Assembly: GCA_913063405.1 (NCBI GenBank)
Contig: CAJXZB010000006.1
Location: 62,001 to 126,000 of the forward strand
Direction of reading: 5' to 3'
Source: an uncultured Ulvibacter sp.
GTDB taxonomy: Bacteria > Bacteroidota > Bacteroidia > Flavobacteriales > Flavobacteriaceae
Length of the DNA: 64,000 nucleotides
Shown in pieces: positions 53,300 to 61,912 of this stretch; the first letter of the stretch is position 1; every line of letters begins with the position of its first letter. Under the pieces are notes generated by a model, which saw nothing but the letters and a program-made list of their open reading frames with translations, was not told where the DNA came from and searched no databases. The position numbers and the translations under genes are program-made.

Positions 53300-55915
53300 A
53301 AATTGTTGTCCAATAATAAAATGAGTTTCCCATCCATTCTTTGGTGTTCCAGGAACTACAGAGTCAAATCCATATCCAAAATCAATACCTAATAATCCGA
53401 AGGCAGGCATAAATATACGTAATCCTGCACCAGCAGATCTTTTAACACTAAATGGATTGTAATCTCTAAACCCGTCATATGATCCTCCACCTTCGGCAAA
53501 AGCTAATACATATATAGAAGCCAATTGTGCTAAAGAAATAGGGTATCTCATTTCTAACGAAAATTTATTGTAAATGTTATCTCCATCCTGACTTGACAAA
53601 GATCGATTAGGATACCCTCTTAGCTGAACTACTTCTCTACCATCAAGGCTAGTAGACCCTAAACCGTCACCTCCAACAAAGAATCTTTCAAATGGGGGGA
53701 TACCACGACTATTATTATAAGCGCCTAAATATCCAAATTCGGTATTAGTACGAAGCACTAATTTATCAAAAATTCTTGTATACCAGGTACCTTTGAACTT
53801 AATCTTATAGTATTCTAGCCATTTAAAACGCTCTTGATCAATTTCCGAAATCCTTTGAGAAGCGTTAACGCTTTCTATACTCCCTTGTGGTTCAGTCCTT
53901 ATATCTTCCTCAGCATCTAAATACTCTTGGGCTAAGCTCTTATAATCAACACCATTAAAGGCAGAATATGGCAAAGTTAGTTTTGCTGTTAAGCTAAATT
54001 CCGAACCCGACATTGGATAAATTGGATTCGTTGCTGTATTGTTACGACTAATACCAAATGTATATGCGAAGTTGTTTGAAAACCCATTAGGGAAAGTAAA
54101 CAGTCTAGTACTATAGTTCTTTAAATTGTAATGTTGAAAACTAACAGCTTGTGACAATGTAAAATAATCATCCGGCCATTTAAGTCGCTTTGCAAGTCCA
54201 ATAGAACCTCCTGTAATTAAAAAACGTTGGTCTTTATCAACTTCTCTCGAACTAAAATTATATTGATATTGTATTGTGTGCGAAAATGAAGTACTTAATT
54301 GAATAGGTTTTTTTCCTCCCAACCAAGGCTCGGTCAAGGATAAACTATAGGTTTGGTAATAAGAACTTGCTTGAGCTCGAATCGCTAATTTCTGCCCATC
54401 TCCCATAGGTAATGGTTTATACGCTTCGCCGTTAAAAATATTTCGAAGAGAGAAATTATTAAAGGACAAACCAAGAGTCCCAACAAAGCCTCCACCTCCA
54501 TAACCTCCTTGAAGTTCTATTTGACTTGCTCCCTTTTCCACAACAGAATATTCCATATCAAGGGTTCCGTTATTAGGATCTACATTTTTAAAGTTAGGAG
54601 TTAATTGTTCTGGATCAAAAAAGCCTAATTGTCCAAGCTCACGAATCGTTCTAACTAGATTCCTCTTACTGTATTTTTGTCCAGGTCGTGTGCGAAGTTC
54701 ACGGTAAATAACATGATCATTTGTCTTGTCATTACCAACGACAGTAACGTGATCAAAGTAAGCAATTTTGCCTTCTTTTATTCTAATCTCAAAATCAATA
54801 GTGTCTTGCCTAACAGCAACTTCTACGGGATTAATTGCCGAAAACAGGTATCCATTGTTTTGATACAGGTTGGTGAGATCTTGAGCTTCGGGATCAGAGA
54901 CATCAGCAATACGCTCTTGTAAGAGCACTCCGTTATATGCCTCTCCTCTTTTAATTCCTAATACCTGCCTTAAAACGTTATCGGTGTAAACGCTATTTCC
55001 AATAAATCGAATATCACCAAAATAATATTTTTTACCTTCTTCTATATTTAGCTTTAGAGATACAGTTTTGTTGTTTTTGGTAATCAAGGTGTCATCCGTA
55101 ATTCGAGCGTCTCTATATCCATTTGCCTTATACTTTTTAATAAGACTAGCTTTATCCTCTTCAAAACCACTTTCCGAATATTTTGATCGTTTCCAAAAAC
55201 GTAATAAATTTTTGCGTTTTACGTTTTTCATGGAATTACGCAATTTACCATTGGAAAGCTGTTTGTTTCCTTCAAAAATAATTGGAGATACTTTAACACG
55301 TTTTCCTCTGTCGATGCTAATTTTCATGTCTTTGGCAATTTCAGCGCCAGTTGAATCGAGCTTAGGAGTTGTGCTAATAATAACTTGAGTATTAAGGAAT
55401 CCATCATCCTTATACTTATTTGTAATGTAATTTTTTGTGGTTGTGATAAGATTTTTAGTAACCTTAACTCCAGGTTTTAGGTCATTTTCTTTAAGAATAT
55501 CCTTCTGTTTTCCCTTCCGAATACCTTCAATTGTAACTTCATTCAACTTTGGAAGTTCTACAATGTATAGCTCTAAGTCTGCAACATCTCCTTCAATCTT
55601 CGTGACATAAAATGCGATATCACTAAAAAGATTTTGCTCCCATAACTTTTTTGTAACGGCACTTAATTTTTCACCTGGAATATAGATTCTATCCCCTTTT
55701 TTAAGTCCGGTGAAGGCGATTACAGTTTGCTCGTTGAAGTTTTGAGCTCCTGTCACCTTGATGCTATTAATAGTGTACTTTTTACCGCTGTCTAATTCTT
55801 TTTGCTGAGCAGTAAGATTAAAAACCGATAGTATTGCAATAAGAAATATACAATAGAATTTTTGTTGTAAATGCAATAGGGGACTATTGTTTAAGTTGTT
55901 CACTGGTCTTTCCAA
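53297..55915 (-). CDS. bamA: Outer membrane protein assembly factor BamA
   Basis: Omp85-family insertase for outer-membrane barrels. The 872-residue protein has a signal peptide (about 15-37), POTRA repeats (about 45-450; e.g. KVTGAQNFNEQTVIAFTGL and FIGNSVYTDNVLRQVLGIK) and a C-terminal barrel with the VRG-like lid region (RGYPNRSL) and ending FIIGQQF. ATG at 55915 overlaps uppS by 32 nt; an alternative TTG at 55876, 8 nt after the uppS stop, would give a more standard signal peptide. ompH genes follow. Confidence 0.95.
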   Translation of the reverse strand: MERPVNNLNNSPLLHLQQKFYCIFLIAILSVFNLTAQQKELDSGKKYTINSIKVTGAQNFNEQTVIAFTGLKKGDRIYIPGEKLSAVTKKLWEQNLFSDIAFYVTKIEGDVADLELYIVELPKLNEVTIEGIRKGKQKDILKENDLKPGVKVTKNLITTTKNYITNKYKDDGFLNTQVIISTTPKLDSTGAEIAKDMKISIDRGKRVKVSPIIFEGNKQLSNGKLRNSMKNVKRKNLLRFWKRSKYSESGFEEDKASLIKKYKANGYRDARITDDTLITKNNKTVSLKLNIEEGKKYYFGDIRFIGNSVYTDNVLRQVLGIKRGEAYNGVLLQERIADVSDPEAQDLTNLYQNNGYLFSAINPVEVAVRQDTIDFEIRIKEGKIAYFDHVTVVGNDKTNDHVIYRELRTRPGQKYSKRNLVRTIRELGQLGFFDPEQLTPNFKNVDPNNGTLDMEYSVVEKGASQIELQGGYGGGGFVGTLGLSFNNFSLRNIFNGEAYKPLPMGDGQKLAIRAQASSYYQTYSLSLTEPWLGGKKPIQLSTSFSHTIQYQYNFSSREVDKDQRFLITGGSIGLAKRLKWPDDYFTLSQAVSFQHYNLKNYSTRLFTFPNGFSNNFAYTFGISRNNTATNPIYPMSGSEFSLTAKLTLPYSAFNGVDYKSLAQEYLDAEEDIRTEPQGSIESVNASQRISEIDQERFKWLEYYKIKFKGTWYTRIFDKLVLRTNTEFGYLGAYNNSRGIPPFERFFVGGDGLGSTSLDGREVVQLRGYPNRSLSSQDGDNIYNKFSLEMRYPISLAQLASIYVLAFAEGGGSYDGFRDYNPFSVKRSAGAGLRIFMPAFGLLGIDFGYGFDSVVPGTPKNGWETHFIIGQQF

Positions 55916-56627
55916 ATCTTCTTTCTCTATTTTGATAATTTAATATTGCCTCAAAAAGATGGGTTCTTGTATAATCAGGCCAAAGTGTATCCGTAAAGTA
56001 TAATTCAGCATATGCTAGTTGCCAAAGTAAAAAATTACTAATACGCTGTTCACCACTGGTACGGATTAACAAATCAACATCCGGCAAATCTTGCGTGTAA
56101 AGATGATTATTTATAACCGATTCATCAATATCATCGCGCGAAATTAGGTTATTTTTAACTTTAAGGCTAATCTCTTTAACTGTTTTTATAATTTCTTCTC
56201 TAGAACCGTAACTCAACGCTAGTGTGAGTGTCATTTGAGCGTTGTTTTTAGTGCTTTCAATAACATCATTTAGCTCTCGGCAAACTTTTTTTGGCAAGGC
56301 TTCGAGGTTGCCTATTGCATTGAGCCTAATATTATTGTCCTGAAGTGTTTTTATTTCCTTTTTAAGGGAAGAAACAAGTAACTTCATAAGTAACTCTACC
56401 TCCATTTTAGGGCGATTCCAGTTTTCGGTAGAAAAGGCATATAAGGTAAGAAAGGGGATGTTTATTTCTGCGCAGGCTTCAACCACTTCACGTACAGAAC
56501 GTGTTCCATTTTCATGGCCAATAGTCCTTAACAGGCCTTTTTGCTTTGCCCAGCGTCCATTTCCATCCATGATAATGGCGAGATGATTTGGAAGTTTCTT
56601 ATTGTCTATTTGGTCCAGTAAGCCCAT
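55884..56627 (-). CDS. uppS: Isoprenyl transferase (undecaprenyl diphosphate synthase)
   Basis: Makes the C55 lipid carrier for peptidoglycan and other glycans from farnesyl diphosphate and IPP. The 247-residue cis-prenyltransferase has the catalytic MDGNGRWA (D21) and the C-terminal RTSGEQRISNFLLWQ...YTELYF-like signature (AYAELYF here). Sits between the DUF6089 gene (5 nt gap) and bamA (32-nt overlap). Confidence 0.96.
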   Translation of the reverse strand: MGLLDQIDNKKLPNHLAIIMDGNGRWAKQKGLLRTIGHENGTRSVREVVEACAEINIPFLTLYAFSTENWNRPKMEVELLMKLLVSSLKKEIKTLQDNNIRLNAIGNLEALPKKVCRELNDVIESTKNNAQMTLTLALSYGSREEIIKTVKEISLKVKNNLISRDDIDESVINNHLYTQDLPDVDLLIRTSGEQRISNFLLWQLAYAELYFTDTLWPDYTRTHLFEAILNYQNRERRFGKTSEQLKQ

Positions 56628-56632
56628 TCTGT

Positions 56633-57325
56633 TTAAAAATTACAATAACAAGGTTTTCTTCCAAAGGTAAAATTAAAGTTAACACCAGTGAAAATGTACC
56701 AATCATTATTGTTAACATTTCCAAATTTCAGATTTTCACTATTGGCTAATCCTTTTACCGGATTACTGCCGTCAATATCATCTGTAAAGGTATAGCGCGC
56801 TCCTATTTCAACAGCTACCGCAAAATTATCACCTAGCTTTGCCTTATAGCCTAATACCATAGGTATAGCAATAGCTCCTGCCTGATCGTAATCCCGAAAT
56901 TCTTTTTGAGAAGTGATATAGGAGGCTTTATAAAGGAAATAAGTTAAACCTGTATATAGGTAAGGAGTGGAAACTTGTCTGCCATTATAAATATTGTAGT
57001 CCCAGAAAGTATATTCTATTCCCGCCGAAATCTCATTTACTTTATTTTGAAAAGAATAACCTCTTTCTCTTCTACGACTTTCATTTGATTCGGAATCGTT
57101 GCCTTTAAGGTTCGCACTAATTATAGAAAGTCTAAAGGCATGTCTTGGACTTCTATTCCATTTAACTATTGCTCCAAAAGCAAATGCATTTGGTGAAATG
57201 AAATTTGTTTTTCCCACATCCCCAACAAAGTTGGTTCCACCAACAATAGCCCCAATTTCATAAGTTTGAGAATGTCCTATAAATGAGGTGGCCATAACTA
57301 AAAACGCAGTTGCGAAATACTTCAT
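56633..57325 (-). CDS. DUF6089 family outer membrane beta-barrel protein
   Basis: A 230-residue protein with a signal peptide (...FIGHSQ) and the typical DUF6089 opening TYEIGAIVGGTNFVGDVGKT, followed by about eight barrel strands and ending NFTFGRKPCYCNF. A conserved neighbour of uppS/bamA in flavobacteria; function unknown. ATG at 57325 is preferred because a -7 box (TATATTTG) lies between it and the longer alternative start at 57382. Confidence 0.85.
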   Translation of the reverse strand: MKYFATAFLVMATSFIGHSQTYEIGAIVGGTNFVGDVGKTNFISPNAFAFGAIVKWNRSPRHAFRLSIISANLKGNDSESNESRRRERGYSFQNKVNEISAGIEYTFWDYNIYNGRQVSTPYLYTGLTYFLYKASYITSQKEFRDYDQAGAIAIPMVLGYKAKLGDNFAVAVEIGARYTFTDDIDGSNPVKGLANSENLKFGNVNNNDWYIFTGVNFNFTFGRKPCYCNF

Positions 57326-57341
57326 ATACCTTAAAAGTTTG

Positions 57342-57349
57342 CAAATATA
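57342..57349 (-). promoter_or_regulatory. -7 box before the DUF6089-uppS-bamA genes
   Basis: Reverse strand TATATTTG matches TAnnTTTG, 16 nt before the chosen ATG. Suggests the envelope genes can be transcribed independently of nadK. Confidence 0.55.
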
Positions 57350-57424
57350 ATAATAAACTTGTCTTATCGGCGTGATAAGCAAATTCGTCTCAGTTGATTA
57401 ACAAATTTTAGAACTATTTATTGT

Positions 57425-58306
57425 TTAATTTCGTTTGTCTTCGCCCCATAGCAGCTTTTTTCTAAGAGTTTTTAAAAAGCTGTCATTTACTAATTGAACA
57501 AGTTTAATAGTGAAGGGAGCCTTTTTAATTACGAGCTTAGTTTCATTCTCTAAAGTAGCGATACGAGAATCCATAGAAACTAAATAAGATTTTTCTCTTC
57601 CGCTTACTTTTAGTGTTATCGTGCTATTGTCTGGAATCACAAAAGGCCTGGCGTTTAAATTATGAGGAGCAATTGGAGTTATGACAATACTGTTCGTGCT
57701 TGGGTCAATAACGGGGCCTCCACAACTAAGAGAGTATCCAGTAGAGCCAGTTGGCGTGGCCACAATTAATCCATCCGACCAGTACGACGTAAGGTATTTG
57801 TCATTAATTTTGGTCTCTACCTTTATCATTGAGGTAGTGTTTTTTCGGTTTACCGCGACTTCATTTAAGGCAAAATTGAGAGAGGTAATTTCGCCACTCG
57901 AGGGTTCTGTAGAGATTGTGAGGAGGCTTCTTTCAGAAATTACATATTCATCATCTAGAATTTGATTAATGCTTTCGGTTATTTTTTCCTTCTGAATAGT
58001 TGCCAAAAACCCAAGTCTTCCCGTATTAATGCCCACAATGGGAATTCCCAAATCTCTAACATAGGTCACAGATTTTAAAATCGTACCGTCTCCTCCAATA
58101 CTAAAAAACAGATCATACGAGCCGTCAAGCCTGGTAAAGGTTGAAGCTTCGAAAAAGTTTTTGGTAGTCTCTTGTTGGTTAATAATATTGAGGAAGTTTT
58201 CCTCAATAACTATTTCTACATTTTTTTTCTGAAGGGCATCCAAAATGAGTTGGATATAAGTCTCAGAGTTTTCGTGGTAGAACTGCCCATATATACCTAT
58301 CTTCAT
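57425..58306 (-). CDS. nadK: NAD kinase
   Basis: Phosphorylates NAD+ to NADP+. The 293-residue enzyme carries the GGDGT motif (71-75) and ATPTGSTGYSLSCGGP, both diagnostic. Starts 3 nt after the CBS-domain gene, so probably cotranscribed with it. Confidence 0.97.
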   Translation of the reverse strand: MKIGIYGQFYHENSETYIQLILDALQKKNVEIVIEENFLNIINQQETTKNFFEASTFTRLDGSYDLFFSIGGDGTILKSVTYVRDLGIPIVGINTGRLGFLATIQKEKITESINQILDDEYVISERSLLTISTEPSSGEITSLNFALNEVAVNRKNTTSMIKVETKINDKYLTSYWSDGLIVATPTGSTGYSLSCGGPVIDPSTNSIVITPIAPHNLNARPFVIPDNSTITLKVSGREKSYLVSMDSRIATLENETKLVIKKAPFTIKLVQLVNDSFLKTLRKKLLWGEDKRN

Positions 58307-58309
58307 TAC

Positions 58310-58966
58310 TTACATATTTAGGTATTTGTTCAAATAGTCGGAACGTTCTTTTAAATTGTCAAGGAATTTATCTTCTTCATGATTAGAAACAACATTATAT
58401 CCATACCTTCTAAAAGTTTGCACAATAGCGTTCATTCCAGTATGCCCAATTTTAATGGTAGCTTGCAGAAGATCATTCTCAATTTTTGAAACGAATACTC
58501 CTAAAACTCGAGCGTCGTTGGATTCGATAATCTGACATATTTCGCTAAAGGAATAATCACGTATCCCTTTTTCTACAATAATAATACCTCCGGCTTCATT
58601 AAGGAACGGAGTATTGTTAAAAAGACTCATTATATCACTAAGCTCGTAATATCCAAGATATCTATTATCATTACTTAAGACAGGAATAATATTGCAATCG
58701 TTTAAGGCAAAAGATTCAAGAATGTCGAGCCAATTGGTAGTTTCTCTAACAAAAAATGGCTCCAGTGCATATTGAAAATTGCTAAGAAATTTATCACCGT
58801 CAAAGCAGTAGGCATCAGTTTCAGAAATGCAACCCACATAAATATCGTCTTTCTTAACTGGGACATGAGTATAGGTAAGTTGATTAAAAATTGCCTGGAC
58901 TTCTTTTATTTCCGAAGAAATATCGAAAGGCTTTATATCATTAATAATAAACTGTTGGGTTTTCAA
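58310..58966 (-). CDS. CBS-domain protein (AcuB-like)
   Basis: A 218-residue cytosolic protein with two CBS domains (about 8-60 and 75-125) and a C-terminal ACT-like part (ATIKIGHTGMNAIVQTFRRYGYNV). CBS pairs bind adenine nucleotides, so it may sense energy state; directly upstream of nadK. The start is TTG at 58966; no ATG is present nearby and the downstream residues match the family's start. Confidence 0.85.
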   Translation of the reverse strand: MKTQQFIINDIKPFDISSEIKEVQAIFNQLTYTHVPVKKDDIYVGCISETDAYCFDGDKFLSNFQYALEPFFVRETTNWLDILESFALNDCNIIPVLSNDNRYLGYYELSDIMSLFNNTPFLNEAGGIIIVEKGIRDYSFSEICQIIESNDARVLGVFVSKIENDLLQATIKIGHTGMNAIVQTFRRYGYNVVSNHEEDKFLDNLKERSDYLNKYLNM

Positions 58967-59025
58967 GCTTTCAATTTTTATGCAAATTACTTAAAATAAA
59001 GATTCAAAACCCTACCGAAGCTTTG

Positions 59026-59033
59026 TATTTTTG
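59026..59033 (+). promoter_or_regulatory. -7 box before pdxJ
   Basis: TATTTTTG, 19 nt before the pdxJ ATG at 59053. An upstream in-frame TTG at 59023 lies in this box and is not used as start. Confidence 0.55.
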
Positions 59034-59052
59034 TACTTCTTATTCTTACGGA

Positions 59053-59766
59053 ATGACAAAATTAAGTGTAAACATTAATAAAATAGCCACCTTACGCAAC
59101 GCTAGAGGAGGAAATACGCCAAATTTGGTGCAAGCAGCCATTGATATCCAGAATTTTGGAGCCCATGGAATTACAATCCACCCCAGGCCCGATGAAAGAC
59201 ATATTAGATATCAAGATGCGTATGATTTAAAATCGGTAGTAACTACGGAATATAACATAGAGGGAAATCCCCAAGACAAATTTTTGGATTTGGTGTTGGA
59301 TATAAAGCCCACTCAGGTAACGTTGGTTCCAGATGCTATAGACGCTATTACTTCAAACGCAGGGTGGGATACAGTAAATCATAAAGATTATTTAACCGAA
59401 ATTATTTCTGAATGCAAACAGAACGGGATACGGACTTCCATTTTTGTAGATCCGAATATGCGAATGATTGAAGGCGCTGCTGCAGTTGGGACAGATCGAA
59501 TTGAGTTATACACGGAAGCCTTTGCAGCACAATACACCTTAGGAGATAAGGAGGCCATTGAGCCTTATACGGCTTGTGCAGTTTTAGCAAATGAGTTAGG
59601 TTTGGGGATCAATGCAGGTCACGATTTATCTTTAGAAAATATTCAATATTTCAAGGAGAACATTCCTAGTTTACTTGAGGTCTCCATTGGACACGCATTG
59701 ATTTCAGAGGCCTTGTATGCTGGATTGGAAACAGTAGTTAGACAATATCTTAAAAAATTATCTTAG
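59053..59766 (+). CDS. pdxJ: Pyridoxine 5'-phosphate synthase
   Basis: Condenses 1-deoxyxylulose 5-phosphate with 3-amino-2-oxopropyl phosphate to give pyridoxine 5'-phosphate (vitamin B6). The 237-residue TIM barrel shows LSVNINKIATLRNARGG and the active-site H43-P-R45-P-D-E-R-H50. ATG at 59053 fits the conserved N-terminus. The alpha/beta hydrolase starts one base after its stop. Confidence 0.97.
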   Translation: MTKLSVNINKIATLRNARGGNTPNLVQAAIDIQNFGAHGITIHPRPDERHIRYQDAYDLKSVVTTEYNIEGNPQDKFLDLVLDIKPTQVTLVPDAIDAITSNAGWDTVNHKDYLTEIISECKQNGIRTSIFVDPNMRMIEGAAAVGTDRIELYTEAFAAQYTLGDKEAIEPYTACAVLANELGLGINAGHDLSLENIQYFKENIPSLLEVSIGHALISEALYAGLETVVRQYLKKLS

Positions 59767-59767
59767 T

Positions 59768-60529
59768 ATGATATTGCATTCCAAAATTATTGGAGAGGGA
59801 AAACCACTACTAATTCTTCATGGCTTTTTAGGAATGGGCGATAATTGGAAATCACTTGGAAATAGATTTGTAGAGAATGGTTACGAAGTGCATTTGATAG
59901 ACCAACGTAATCATGGGCGAAGTTTCCATAGTGATGAATTTAGTTATAATCTTATAGTAGAAGATATTAAAAATTATTGTGATTACCACAAATTAGAAAA
60001 TAGCGTCCTTATTGGGCATTCTATGGGCGGCAAGTCTGCCATGCTATTTGCAGTCTCTTACCCAGAAATGGTTTCGAAATTGCTTGTTGCAGATATAGGC
60101 CCTAAGGCCTATCCCCAACATCATCAGGACATATTGAAAGCGCTGTCTTTGCTTGATTTTTCTAAAGTAAGAACCAGGGGTCAGGCAGATGAGGTGCTTT
60201 CGCCATATATTCAGGAAATAAGTACAAGGCAGTTTCTTTTAAAAAACCTCTATTGGGTTGATAAAGGCCAGTTAGGGTTACGTATTAACTTACCTGTATT
60301 AGCCGATAAAATTGAAGAGGTAGGTAAGGCTCTGCCAGAAGAAATGTTTTATAATGGTGAAACCCTGTTTTTAAGAGGGTCGAAGTCTGGATATATAGAG
60401 AATATAGATGAAATTTTAATAAAAAAGCACTTTCCAAACTTTCAAGTTGTTACTATTTCTAATGCAGGTCATTGGTTGCACGCAGAAAATCCTTCTGAAT
60501 TTTACCAATTTGTGATGAATTTTTTATAA
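59768..60529 (+). CDS. Alpha/beta hydrolase (YbfF-like)
   Basis: A 253-residue esterase-type enzyme. Oxyanion-hole HGF at 18-20, nucleophile S85 in GHSMGG, and a C-terminal catalytic His in SNAGHWLHAENP. The IDQRNHGRS stretch is typical of the YbfF/esterase group. Substrate unknown. Coupled to pdxJ (1-nt gap). Confidence 0.9.
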   Translation: MILHSKIIGEGKPLLILHGFLGMGDNWKSLGNRFVENGYEVHLIDQRNHGRSFHSDEFSYNLIVEDIKNYCDYHKLENSVLIGHSMGGKSAMLFAVSYPEMVSKLLVADIGPKAYPQHHQDILKALSLLDFSKVRTRGQADEVLSPYIQEISTRQFLLKNLYWVDKGQLGLRINLPVLADKIEEVGKALPEEMFYNGETLFLRGSKSGYIENIDEILIKKHFPNFQVVTISNAGHWLHAENPSEFYQFVMNFL

Positions 60530-60640
60530 CATTGCAAGGGCATTTTACTATGTATGCATAACAAATTGGTGTTTAGTCAACTATAATGTGTATTTTGCCG
60601 AGATAAAACAAAACAAATAAACCTTTTAATTTAGATTATT

Positions 60641-61894
60641 ATGAAGAAAGTATTACTTCTTGCTGTGTTCTTACTAGCCGCAGCAGTAACGTATGCCGGA
60701 GGGTATCGTGTGGCCTTACAAGGACAGAAGTCCTTAGCAATGGGACACACAGGAGTTGCTGTAGTGAATAGTAGTGAACTTGTATTTTTTAATCCCGCCG
60801 GTTTGGTGTATTTAGAAAACAAATTGAATATCTCTGCTGGAGTAAGCGGCGTGTTCTCTAATGTTGCGTACCAAAACGAATCTACAGGAGCATCTGCCAT
60901 AACAGACAGTCCTACAGGAACACCATTGTATTTTTACGCATCTTATAAAGCGACAGATTGGTTAGCTTTGGGTGTAGGTGTTTATACTCCTTATGGTAGT
61001 ACAGTTGCCTATGAAGATGACTGGGCTGGATCGCATTTGGTTAATAATATCGATTTAAAAGCGATATACATCCAACCAACACTTTCGGTAAAAGTAAATG
61101 ACATTATTAGTTTTGGTGGTGGTCCTATTTTTGTTACGGGATCTGTTAACTTTAACAGAAACCTTAACAGAACGTTGTCTACCCTTGAAGGAGAACGTTC
61201 AGAAGTTACATTGGATGCTAAAGGAATTAATGCAACTGGATGGGTGGCCAGTACAATGTTTACTCCAACCGAAGGACTTAGGATTGGAGCTTCTTACCGT
61301 TCAAAAATAATTATGGAGGCCGAAGGAGGAACAGCTACTTTCGAAAATATTCCTAATTCACCGTTAACTCCGTTTCCAAATGAAACAGAATTTGACGCAG
61401 ACCTTCCTTTACCTGCAGAGTTAACAGTTGGTCTTTCTTATGAGTTTTGTGATAAGTGGTTATTTGCTTTCGACTTTAATCGTACATTTTGGGGTATTTA
61501 TGAATCATTGGATATTGATTTCTTAGATGAAAATGTTCCAGATTCTTTTAATGCTCGTAATTATAAAAATGCTTCTATCTACCGTTTTGGATTACAATAT
61601 GAAGCAACCGATATGTTTATATTGAGAGCAGGGTACTACTTCGATGAATCACCTGTTCAACCTGGAAGATTTGCACCAGAAACTCCTCGTAATGATAGTA
61701 ATGGTTATACTGCAGGTCTAACTTTTAATGTTGGAAAAAGATTTGAGGTAGATGCCTCTTTCCTTTATCTTCGCTTTAAAGAAGTAGATGCTTCTTACGA
61801 TGCGTACATCGAGAATGGCCAAGCAGTACCTTTTGGTGGAAAATATAAATCCAATGCTTTTGTACCTGGATTGGGAGTTACTTATAAAATGTAA
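60641..61894 (+). CDS. OmpP1/FadL family outer membrane transporter
   Basis: A 417-residue outer-membrane channel for hydrophobic compounds. Signal peptide about 1-20 (...VTYAGG), the FadL-type N-terminal hatch (GYRVALQGQKSLAMGHTGVAV, FFNPAGL) and barrel strands ending VPGLGVTYKM. The next gene is an SGNH lipoprotein with only 18 nt between, suggesting a linked lipid uptake or hydrolysis function. Confidence 0.93.
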   Translation: MKKVLLLAVFLLAAAVTYAGGYRVALQGQKSLAMGHTGVAVVNSSELVFFNPAGLVYLENKLNISAGVSGVFSNVAYQNESTGASAITDSPTGTPLYFYASYKATDWLALGVGVYTPYGSTVAYEDDWAGSHLVNNIDLKAIYIQPTLSVKVNDIISFGGGPIFVTGSVNFNRNLNRTLSTLEGERSEVTLDAKGINATGWVASTMFTPTEGLRIGASYRSKIIMEAEGGTATFENIPNSPLTPFPNETEFDADLPLPAELTVGLSYEFCDKWLFAFDFNRTFWGIYESLDIDFLDENVPDSFNARNYKNASIYRFGLQYEATDMFILRAGYYFDESPVQPGRFAPETPRNDSNGYTAGLTFNVGKRFEVDASFLYLRFKEVDASYDAYIENGQAVPFGGKYKSNAFVPGLGVTYKM

Positions 61895-61912
61895 TTGAAA
61901 AAATTAAAACAA

